Translations under genes and position numbers: made by a program
Notes under the pieces: generated by a model
Seen by the model: the letters and a program-made list of their open reading frames with translations, nothing else
Told to the model about the DNA's origin: nothing
Databases searched by the model: none
Assembly (NCBI GenBank): GCA_035461385.1
Contig: DATHVI010000117.1
Coordinates: 1-11,097, forward strand
Direction: 5' to 3'
DNA: 11,097 nucleotides
Source: DATHVI01 sp035461385
Lineage (GTDB): Bacteria > Actinomycetota > Thermoleophilia > Solirubrobacterales > 70-9
Shown: positions 6,119 through 11,097 of the stretch, in pieces
How the letters are laid out: every line of letters starts with the position of its first letter
Numbering within the stretch: position 1 is the stretch's first letter

Positions 6119-6153
6119 GTCGACCTTGTTGCGCTGACGGTCACTAACTCGAC
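6119..6153 (-). repeat. 35-base inverted repeat, right copy
   Basis: Read on the minus strand it begins GTCGAGTTAGTGACCGTCAG and ends CGCAACAAGGTCGAC, matching the left copy at 5171-5205. It covers codons 12-23 of the DUF559 ORF if that starts at 6187, encoding RVSDRQRNKVD. It also contains the small palindrome TGACCGTCA. Confidence 0.85.
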
Positions 6154-6258
6154 GGGGCCGCTCGGGGGTGGGGCTGGCGGCGCGCATCGGCCCAGCGTGG
6201 CGCCGTGGGCGTGCCGGGACGACGCGCCTACGTGACGGAATCGAGTCGGGTGCTGCGC

Positions 6259-6264
6259 TACGGT
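6259..6264 (+). promoter_or_regulatory. Possible -10 element for a leaderless hydrolase transcript
   Basis: TACGGT is a TAnnnT-type -10 hexamer. Transcription would begin about 7 bases later, at or next to the ATG at 6272. No convincing ribosome binding site precedes either candidate start, which fits a leaderless mRNA, common in actinobacteria. No good -35 is seen. Confidence 0.25.
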
Positions 6265-7246
6265 GACGCCGATGCGCGGACGCGACGGCATCGGCTCGGG
6301 CACCGACGTGCCCGGGGCGCTGTTCGAGGCGCGCCAGGTCGAGCTCCACGGCCACCGGATGATCTACCGGGTCGCCGGCAGCGGGCCTGCGGTGGTGCTG
6401 ATCCACGGAATGGTCAACTCCTCGCGTCACTGGGAGTCGGTCGCCGTCCGGCTCGCCGGGTCGCACACGGTGATCGCCCCAGACCTACTCGGCCACGGCG
6501 ACTCGGCGGCGGTTCGCGGCGACTACTCGCTCGGCGCCCACGCCGCGAGCATCCGCGACCTGCTGGCGGGGATCGGCGTCGACGGAGCGACCGTCGTCGG
6601 CCACTCCCTCGGCGGCGGGGTGGCGATGCAGTTCTTCTACCAGTTCCCCCAGCGCACCCGGCGCCTGGCGCTGATCTCGAGCGGAGGCCTCGGCCGCGAG
6701 GTGAGCCCGCTGCTTCGCGGCGCCGCGCTTCCGGGCGCGTCGACGCTGGTCTGGCTCGCCGCCCATCCCCGCCTCCTCGACGCGCTCTGGGGGGCCGGCG
6801 AGCGGCTCGAGGCCCGCGGGTGGGGGAAGGCGGCGTCGGTGAAGGCGATCGCCCGGGCGCTCCGCCCGCTCGGGATGCCCGGGGCCCGCGAGGCGTTCCT
6901 GCAGACGCTGCGCTCGGTGATCGACGTCCGCGGCCAGCGGGTCAGCGCCCGTGACCGCCTCTACCTGCTCGGCTCGATGCCGACGCTGATCGTCTGGGGC
7001 GAGCGCGACCGCACGATCCCGCTCGCCCACGGCCGCTCAGCGCACGAGGCGATCCCGCACAGCCGCTTCGAGACGCTGCCGCGCGCCGCCCACTTCCCTC
7101 ATCTCGAGGACCCCGAGGGCCTCGCCGCCGTGCTCGCCGACTTCCTCGCGACGACTGAGCCGCTGCGGATCGACGACGCCGACTGGGGCCGGATCGTCAC
7201 CGGAGAGCCGGTCTCGGAGCACGCGGCGGCCGGCGAGCCCGCATAG
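6263..7246 (+). CDS. Alpha/beta-fold hydrolase
   Basis: Serine hydrolase of the alpha/beta superfamily, probably an esterase, lipase or C-C/epoxide-type hydrolase; the substrate cannot be told from sequence. In 327 residues: oxyanion-hole segment VVLIHGM (44-50) followed by SSRHWESV; PDLLGHGDS (73-81); the nucleophile elbow GHSLGGG (113-119) with Ser115; the acid in WGERDRTIP (245-253) with Asp249; and the catalytic His277 in RAAHFPHLEDP. A cap region of about 80 residues lies between the Ser and Asp parts. Cytosolic, no signal peptide. GTG 6263 gives the longest form; ATG 6272 removes three residues and fits a leaderless start. It is divergent from the DUF559 gene (75-base gap) and convergent with the PEBP gene, only 4 bases separating the stops. 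Confidence 0.9.
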   Translation: MTPMRGRDGIGSGTDVPGALFEARQVELHGHRMIYRVAGSGPAVVLIHGMVNSSRHWESVAVRLAGSHTVIAPDLLGHGDSAAVRGDYSLGAHAASIRDLLAGIGVDGATVVGHSLGGGVAMQFFYQFPQRTRRLALISSGGLGREVSPLLRGAALPGASTLVWLAAHPRLLDALWGAGERLEARGWGKAASVKAIARALRPLGMPGAREAFLQTLRSVIDVRGQRVSARDRLYLLGSMPTLIVWGERDRTIPLAHGRSAHEAIPHSRFETLPRAAHFPHLEDPEGLAAVLADFLATTEPLRIDDADWGRIVTGEPVSEHAAAGEPA

Positions 7247-7250
7247 CCGC

Positions 7251-7886
7251 TCAGAGCAGGTCGGCGTTGACCGTGTAGTGCGCGACGAGCTCGCCCTGGT
7301 CGAGGACGTGGCCCTCGATCGCGGCGGTCAGGTGCTCGAGCGTGAAGTCGCCCGAGAGGCCGACGCTCGGGGTGTCGAGCGCGTAGATGCGGAAGTGGTA
7401 GTGGTGGACGCGCTCGTCGTTCCAGGGCGGGAACGGCCCGTCGTAGTTGCCGTACGTCCCCCCCATCTCCGGGTCGCCCTCGAACAGGTCGGTGAAGTTG
7501 TTCGAGCCGGTCACGCCGCCGAACCCGGTCCCGCCGGTCGGCTTGCCCCCGGCGACGATCCCGTCCGAGCCCGCGCCCTCGGGGAGCTCGGTCACGTCGG
7601 GCGGGATGTCGGCGACGACCCAGTGCGCGAAGTCGACCCGCGGCAGTTCGTCGGGCACCGTTCGGCCCTCCTGGTTGACGTCGGTTGGATCGCCCGGCAC
7701 GTGCGGGTCGACGCAGACGAGGGCGAACGAGCGCGTCTCGGGGGGATGGCCGGACCACCTCAGGTGGGGGCTGCGGTTGCCGCCCCCGGCCTTCGCCTTG
7801 CCGGAGCCGTCGGGAACGCCCAGCGCGTGCTCGTGCGGGACGCGGTCGCCGTGGGAAAAGCTCTCGCTCTCGACCTTGATCGCCAT
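7251..7886 (-). CDS. YbhB/YbcL-family phosphatidylethanolamine-binding-like protein
   Basis: Cytosolic PEBP-fold protein of 211 residues; bacterial members are poorly characterised and may bind phosphate-bearing small molecules. Family features in order: VCVDPHVPGDP at 57-67 (pocket Asp60-Pro61), FAHWVVADIP at 86-95 with the conserved HW pair, GSNNF near 127-131, then YGNYDGPFPP at 145-154, HHYHFRIYALD at 161-171 and the C-terminal helix LEHLTAAIEGHVL. The usual GPCPP motif is GPFPP, and extra residues (WNDERV) precede the conserved His. The ATG at 7886 follows GGAGG by 6 bases; a much longer frame upstream is antisense to the reductase gene and is not used. It is divergent from the reductase at 8025. 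Confidence 0.9.
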   Translation of the reverse strand: MAIKVESESFSHGDRVPHEHALGVPDGSGKAKAGGGNRSPHLRWSGHPPETRSFALVCVDPHVPGDPTDVNQEGRTVPDELPRVDFAHWVVADIPPDVTELPEGAGSDGIVAGGKPTGGTGFGGVTGSNNFTDLFEGDPEMGGTYGNYDGPFPPWNDERVHHYHFRIYALDTPSVGLSGDFTLEHLTAAIEGHVLDQGELVAHYTVNADLL

Positions 7887-8024
7887 CTCGTGCCTCCTTC
7901 TGCCCGGTCGCCGGCAGTCTATGACGGTCCGACGAACTTCTCCGACCGGGAGCGCCCGTGCGACGGCAAGTGAGCTCGAGGCCGTACCTTCGGTGCCGGA
8001 CCGAAACCGACTGAAGGGATGCGA
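7887..8024. promoter_or_regulatory. Divergent promoter region between PEBP and reductase genes
   Basis: 138 bases that must carry both promoters. Candidate -10 hexamers are TACCTT at 7984-7989 for the reductase and TAGACT at 7916-7921 (minus strand) for the PEBP gene; neither has a good -35. TCCGAC occurs twice at 13-base spacing (7928-7933 and 7941-7946). Nothing firmer can be supported. Confidence 0.3.
8013..8018 (+). promoter_or_regulatory. Ribosome binding site deciding the reductase start
   Basis: GAAGGG ends directly against the ATG at 8019 but sits 6 bases before the in-frame ATG at 8025. Normal spacing therefore favours 8025. Confidence 0.6.
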
Positions 8025-9008
8025 ATGGAATACCGGCGACTCGGCAGCGACGGCCTCGAGGTGTCGGAGATCGGCCTCGGCTGCATGGGGATGTCGTTCT
8101 TCTACGGCGCCGCCGACGAGGACGAGGCGATCGCGACGATCCGCCGTGCGCTCGACCTCGGGGTCAACCTCTTCGACACTGCGGAGATGTACGGGCCGTA
8201 CACGAACGAGAAGCTGCTCGGTCGAGCGCTCGCGGGGCGCCGCGACGAGGCCGTGATCGCGAGCAAGTTCGGCATCCGCGTCGACCCCGACGACCCCGCG
8301 AAGCGGATCCTCGACGGCTCGCCGGCGAACGTCCGCCGCTCGGTCGACGCCTCGCTCGAGCGCCTCGGGACTGACCGGATCGACCTCTACTTCCAGCACC
8401 GGATCGACCCGAAGGTGCCGATCGAGGAGACGGTCGGCGCGCTGGCGGAGCTGGTCGGCGAGGGCAAGGTCCGCCACATCGGCCTCAGCGAGGCTGCGGC
8501 GGAGACGATCCGGCGCGCCCACGCGGTCCATCCGCTCGCCGCGGTCGAGACCGAGTACTCGCTTTGGACCCCCGACGTCGAGGAGGCGGTCCTCCCCACC
8601 CTGCGCGAGCTCGGGATCGGCCTCGTCGCCTACGCGCCGCTCGGGCGCGGCTTCCTCGCCGGCCGCTTCCGCTCCCCCGACGACCTCGACGACGGGGACT
8701 GGCGCCGCACCCAGCCGCGGTTCAGCGGCGAGAACGCAGCCGCCAACGCGGCCCTGGCGGCGAAGGTCGAGGAGATCGCCGCGGCGAAGGGGGTGACCGC
8801 GGCCCAGCTCGCGCTCGCGTGGGTGCTCTCGCGCGGCGAGGACGTCGTTCCGATCCCGGGGACGAAGCGCCGCGTCTACCTCGAGCAGAACGTCGACGCT
8901 CTCGACGTCGAGCTCACCGTCGAGGAGCTCGAGCTGATCGACGCCGAGCTCCCGGCGGCCGCGGGCGATCGCTACCACGAGCACGGGATGAGCCTGCTCG
9001 ACGGGTAG
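8025..9008 (+). CDS. Aldo/keto reductase
   Basis: NAD(P)H-dependent oxidoreductase with a TIM-barrel fold, reducing aldehydes or ketones; the substrate is unknown. The 327-residue length and the opening MEYRRLGSDGLEVSEIGLGCMGMS are typical of the AKR13-like group. The catalytic tetrad is complete: Asp51 and Tyr56 in FDTAEMYGP, Lys81 in ASKFGI and His125 in YFQHRID. Later motifs are GKVRHIGLSEA, AYAPLGRGFLAGRF and the cofactor-phosphate segment IPGTKRRVYLEQNV near residue 284. The ATG at 8025 is preferred over 8019 on ribosome-binding-site spacing. Cytosolic. It is convergent with the M24 peptidase gene, with a 24-base gap holding a strong hairpin. Confidence 0.94.
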   Translation: MEYRRLGSDGLEVSEIGLGCMGMSFFYGAADEDEAIATIRRALDLGVNLFDTAEMYGPYTNEKLLGRALAGRRDEAVIASKFGIRVDPDDPAKRILDGSPANVRRSVDASLERLGTDRIDLYFQHRIDPKVPIEETVGALAELVGEGKVRHIGLSEAAAETIRRAHAVHPLAAVETEYSLWTPDVEEAVLPTLRELGIGLVAYAPLGRGFLAGRFRSPDDLDDGDWRRTQPRFSGENAAANAALAAKVEEIAAAKGVTAAQLALAWVLSRGEDVVPIPGTKRRVYLEQNVDALDVELTVEELELIDAELPAAAGDRYHEHGMSLLDG

Positions 9009-9009
9009 G

Positions 9010-9026
9010 GGCCGCACTCGGCGGCC
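9010..9026. terminator. Compact GC hairpin between convergent genes
   Basis: GGCCGC (9010-9015) pairs with GCGGCC (9021-9026) around the loop ACTCG. It fills most of the 24 bases between the stops of the reductase and the peptidase, so a bidirectional terminator is plausible. There is no T-tract on either side. Confidence 0.45.
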
Positions 9027-9032
9027 GGCGGC

Positions 9033-10133
9033 TCAGCCGACGATCCGCAGCTCCTTCGGGACCGAGCTCAGGTTGCGGTGGCCGTCGTCGGTCACCGCGA
9101 CCAGGTCCTCGATCCTGACGCCGAACCGCCCCGGGACGTAGACGCCCGGCTCGACGGTGACCACGTCGCCGGCCTCGAGCGTATCCTCGGAGCGCTGGCT
9201 CAGCCGCGGCGCCTCGTGGACCTCGAGCCCGACGCCGTGGCCGAGCCCGTGGCCGAAGTGCTCGCCGTGGCCCGCCGCGGCGATCGGCTCGCGCGCCGCC
9301 GAATCGGCCTCCGGGCCGCCGACGCCGGCGCGGATCGCACCGAACGCCCGCGCCTGAGCCGAGCGCACCAGCTCGTAGACCTCGACCGCCTCGCCGTCGA
9401 GCTCGCCGGTGGCGAAGGTGCGGGTGCAGTCCGAGCAGTAGCCGTCGACGACCGCCCCCATGTCGACTACGACCAGCTCGCGGTCGCCGATCTCCCGCTC
9501 GGAGGGGTCGGCGTGCGGCAGGGCGCCGTTCGGCCCGCCGGCGACGATCACCGGGAACGACGGCTCGGCCCCGAGCTCGCGGATCCGCGCCTCCGCCGCC
9601 CGCGCCACCTCGCGCTCGGTCCTCCCGGCGAGGCCGCGGTCGGCGATCCACGCGTAGACCTTGTCGGTGAGCCGCGCCGCCGCCTCGATCGCGGCGAGCT
9701 CGGCGGCGTCCTTGCGGCGGCGAAGCCGCTCGACGAGGCCCTCGACAGCGATCAGCTCGACCCCCTCCCCGATGCTCTCGGAGAGCCGCTGGAGGCTGCG
9801 GACGCTGGTTCTGGCGTCGTCGTAGCCGACGCGGCCCGAGAGCGCCTCGGCGAGCGCGGGAACGAGCCGCTCCTTCGCGCGGCGGTGCTCGAAGCTCGCT
9901 TCGACCTCGTGCTCGGCGCGCTCGACGTAGCGGAAGTCGGTCACGAACAGGCGCAGCTCGGGACCGACCGCGGCGAGCCCGCTGGTGCCGGTGAAGCCCG
10001 TGAGCCAGCGCAGGTTCGCGATCGCGTCGGGCCCCGAGTCGCCGGGACGGACGAGGTCGCCGACGATCAGCGAGTCGAGGTCGCGCTCGGCGACGAGCGC
10101 CGCGAGCCGATCGGGGCGCGAGGCCTCAGTCAC
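9033..10133 (-). CDS. Xaa-Pro aminopeptidase/dipeptidase, M24B family
   Basis: Cytosolic dinuclear-metal peptidase removing residues next to proline. The 366 residues have an N-terminal creatinase-like domain (1 to about 140, including DSLIVGD and NLRWLTGFTGTSG) and a pita-bread catalytic domain. All five metal ligands are present: Asp224 and Asp235 in VVVDMGAVVDGYCSD, His299 in HGLGHGVGLEVHE, Glu328 in TVEPGVY and Glu342 in VRIEDL. The usual supporting residues HGLGHG, RTFATG and PSFPVIVAGG are also there. Whether it acts on dipeptides (PepQ-like) or longer peptides (PepP-like) cannot be decided. The GTG start at 10133 overlaps the aroQ stop by 8 bases (GTGACTGA), and in many actinobacteria this gene lies between aroQ and efp, as it would here without the accessory stretch. 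Confidence 0.94.
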   Translation of the reverse strand: MTEASRPDRLAALVAERDLDSLIVGDLVRPGDSGPDAIANLRWLTGFTGTSGLAAVGPELRLFVTDFRYVERAEHEVEASFEHRRAKERLVPALAEALSGRVGYDDARTSVRSLQRLSESIGEGVELIAVEGLVERLRRRKDAAELAAIEAAARLTDKVYAWIADRGLAGRTEREVARAAEARIRELGAEPSFPVIVAGGPNGALPHADPSEREIGDRELVVVDMGAVVDGYCSDCTRTFATGELDGEAVEVYELVRSAQARAFGAIRAGVGGPEADSAAREPIAAAGHGEHFGHGLGHGVGLEVHEAPRLSQRSEDTLEAGDVVTVEPGVYVPGRFGVRIEDLVAVTDDGHRNLSSVPKELRIVG

Positions 10134-10581
10134 CCTCGAGCTCGTCCTTGAGCATCCGCAGGCCCTCGCGGTACCCCTCGGGGCCCTGGCCCGAGACCGT
10201 TCCGATCACGATCCCCTCGAGCACCGAGCGGCGCCGCCACTCCTCGCGCGAGTCGACGTCGGAGAGGTGGACCTCGACCGCCGGCAGGGCGGCGATCTCG
10301 AGCGCGTCGCGGATCGCCCAGCTGTAGTGGGTCCATGCGCCGGGGTTGAGCAGGACCGCGTCGACCATCCCGTGCAGGCGGTGGAGGTGCTCGACGTACT
10401 CGCCCTCGTGGTTGGTGTCGAAGAACCGCACCTCGAGGTCGAGCTCGCGCGCGTAGCGCTTGATCTGCACCTCAAGCTCCTCGAGCGTCAGCTTGCCGTA
10501 GTGCTCGGAGGGCCGCGAGCCGAGCATGTCGAGGTTGACGCCGTGCAGCACCTCGACCCGGTTGTGGGTCCCCGGGCTCAT
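10126..10581 (-). CDS. aroQ: 3-dehydroquinate dehydratase, type II
   Basis: Converts 3-dehydroquinate to 3-dehydroshikimate in the shikimate pathway; type II enzymes form dodecamers. The 151 residues carry HGVNLDMLGSRPSEHYG (13-29) with the catalytic Tyr28 and Arg23, DTNHEGEYVEHLH (55-67), LNPGAWTHYSWAIRDAL (78-94) with Asn79 and His85, and EVHLSDVDSREEWRRRS (103-119) with His105 and the substrate-binding arginine. The first motif is normally GPNLN; here Val replaces Pro and Asp replaces the second Asn. The ATG at 10581 gives the standard length, with a GAGGA stretch about 8 bases upstream. It starts 10 bases after the aroB stop and overlaps the peptidase start by 8 bases. Confidence 0.95.
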   Translation of the reverse strand: MSPGTHNRVEVLHGVNLDMLGSRPSEHYGKLTLEELEVQIKRYARELDLEVRFFDTNHEGEYVEHLHRLHGMVDAVLLNPGAWTHYSWAIRDALEIAALPAVEVHLSDVDSREEWRRRSVLEGIVIGTVSGQGPEGYREGLRMLKDELEGD

Positions 10582-10591
10582 CCCCAGGTCC

Positions 10592-11097
10592 TCATTCCCA
10601 AAGCTCCTCCACCGCGCTTCGGAGGCTATCCGGGTCGACCCGCTCGCCGGTCCTGACCTCGCCGGGCCGCTCGCAGAGCACGAACGCGACCCCGCCGGCG
10701 TCGCGCTTCTTGTCGCGCTCGACCGCGGCGAGGACGTCGTCGACGGCGATCGCGCGGTCGAGCTCGACCGGGAGCTCGCGGCGCGCGAGCAGCGCGGCGA
10801 CCTCGTCGCGGAGGCGGTCCGCCCCCGAGAGGCGGAGCGCCGCGAGCAGCCCGAGCCCGACCGCCTCGCCGTGGCGGTAGCGCCCGTAGCCGGTCGCCTG
10901 CTCGATCGCGTGGCCAATGGTGTGGCCGAGGTTGAGCTCCGCCCGGCGCCCGGCGTCGCGCTCGTCCGCGGCGACAACCTCGAGCTTCGTCCGCACGCAG
11001 GCGAAGATCACCTCGTCGAGCTCCGCGGGCCGGAGCTCGCCGAGTCCGCGGACCCGCTCCCACAGCTCACCGCCCGCGATCAGCGCCGTCTTCACGA
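10592..11097 (-). CDS. aroB: 3-dehydroquinate synthase, C-terminal part
   Basis: Forms 3-dehydroquinate from DAHP using NAD and a divalent metal. Only the last 168 or so residues are in the window; the frame runs off the right edge, and the GTG near 11095 is an internal codon rather than the start. Visible family features: KTALIAGGELWE at the edge, KLEVVAADERDAGRRAELNLGHTIGHAIE with the metal-binding histidine region (normally NFGHTxGHAxE), HGEAVGLGLLAA with a second metal-site histidine, and RDKKRDAGGVAFVL near the end. First gene visible of the aroB-aroQ-peptidase transcript; aroK and aroC commonly precede it in related genomes but lie outside. Confidence 0.96.
   Translation of the reverse strand, partial: VKTALIAGGELWERVRGLGELRPAELDEVIFACVRTKLEVVAADERDAGRRAELNLGHTIGHAIEQATGYGRYRHGEAVGLGLLAALRLSGADRLRDEVAALLARRELPVELDRAIAVDDVLAAVERDKKRDAGGVAFVLCERPGEVRTGERVDPDSLRSAVEELWE

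Larger units (their letters stand above)
5171..6153. mobile_element. Possible 983-base element bounded by inverted repeats
   Basis: Two well-matched 35-base inverted repeats bracket almost exactly the frameshifted DUF559 nuclease-fold gene. That layout fits a small non-autonomous or nuclease-mobilised element. No transposase and no clear target-site duplication are seen (flanks CGCGCGCTC on the left, GGGGCCGCTC on the right), and the repeats lie inside the ORF ends, so they may instead be binding sites or recombination scars. Confidence 0.35.
5148..6187 (-). pseudogene. Frameshifted AbiEi-like/DUF559 nuclease-fold protein
   Basis: Two overlapping frames together make one protein of about 346 residues. 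The upstream frame, from ATG 6187, has a winged-helix AbiEi-type N-terminus: AEQWGVLTTEELVACGLSR, then RLHRVHRGVYAVGHPSLPLEG and AVKACGPAAAL. The downstream frame resumes with SHRASAALRG, WRGIPITTPARTLLDLA and a DUF559 domain related to Vsr-type restriction-fold nucleases, with PDFRWPERRLIVEADG and HDGEIAREDDAERQALLEAAG. Relatives read ALSHRSAAAL without a break, so one base is missing between 5888 and 5889; repairing it gives ALSHRASAAL. No slippery sequence is apparent, so a decayed gene or a sequencing error is more likely than programmed frameshifting. Such proteins appear in type IV toxin-antitoxin-like families. Both ends of the ORF lie within 35-base inverted repeats. The start is uncertain because no ribosome binding site precedes ATG 6187. 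Confidence 0.8.

Noticed and set aside
5160..6160. Target-site duplication flanking the inverted repeats
   Set aside because: Bases just outside the arms (CGCGCGCTC and GGGGCCGCTC) do not match as a direct repeat at the boundaries, so no duplication is claimed.
7887..9017. About 380-codon upstream extension of the PEBP frame, antisense to the reductase
   Set aside because: A strong ribosome binding site and the normal PEBP N-terminus lie at 7886; the extension is low-complexity antisense of the reductase gene.
9078..10151. Plus-strand frame of 357 codons opposite the M24 peptidase
   Set aside because: The peptidase has all five metal ligands on the minus strand; the plus frame shows no motif.
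1..11097. CRISPR arrays, tRNA or rRNA genes, phage genes
   Set aside because: No regularly spaced repeats, cloverleaf sequences, rRNA signatures or phage structural proteins were seen in the window.

Overview
The window looks like chromosome of a high-GC actinobacterium. Coding DNA is very GC-rich with G/C-ending codons, GTG starts are frequent and genes overlap tightly. The order aroB-aroQ-M24 peptidase-efp-nusB-xseB-like-ispA-dxs, together with an AbiEi/DUF559-type gene, fits class Thermoleophilia (Solirubrobacterales or Gaiellales). That placement is inference from gene order and style; there is no rRNA to confirm it.

Right part (9033-11097, minus strand): the 3' half of aroB, then aroQ, then an M24B aminopeptidase, packed with a short gap and an 8-base overlap. 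The first two are shikimate-pathway enzymes. Left-centre part (1078-5137, minus strand): efp, nusB, a 61-residue helical XseB-like protein, a short-chain polyprenyl diphosphate synthase (ispA-like) and dxs, closely spaced, with ispA and dxs joined by a GTGA overlap. This block supplies translation and transcription factors plus the first enzyme of the MEP pathway and a prenyl-chain elongation enzyme.

Between the two blocks lies an accessory stretch (5148-9008) with alternating strands: a frameshifted AbiEi/DUF559-type nuclease gene (minus), an alpha/beta hydrolase (plus), a YbhB/PEBP-family protein (minus) and an aldo/keto reductase (plus). The DUF559 gene is bracketed by two 35-base inverted repeats matching at 29 of 35 positions (5171-5205 and 6119-6153), which may delimit a small mobile or recombining unit. 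This is the least expected structure in the window.

Left end (1-1077): the start of a membrane protein gene leaving the window on the minus strand, a 107-residue unknown protein with less GC-biased codon use, and a small secreted protein with two cysteines. Two identical 18-base copies of a CRP/FNR-type palindrome (TGTGA-N6-TCACA with the same GGCGGG centre) lie at either end of the unknown gene. The first sits at the activator distance expected for the membrane protein promoter, whose -10 element is overlapped by a second palindrome. GC-rich hairpins lie between the convergent gene pairs near 927-965 and 9010-9026.
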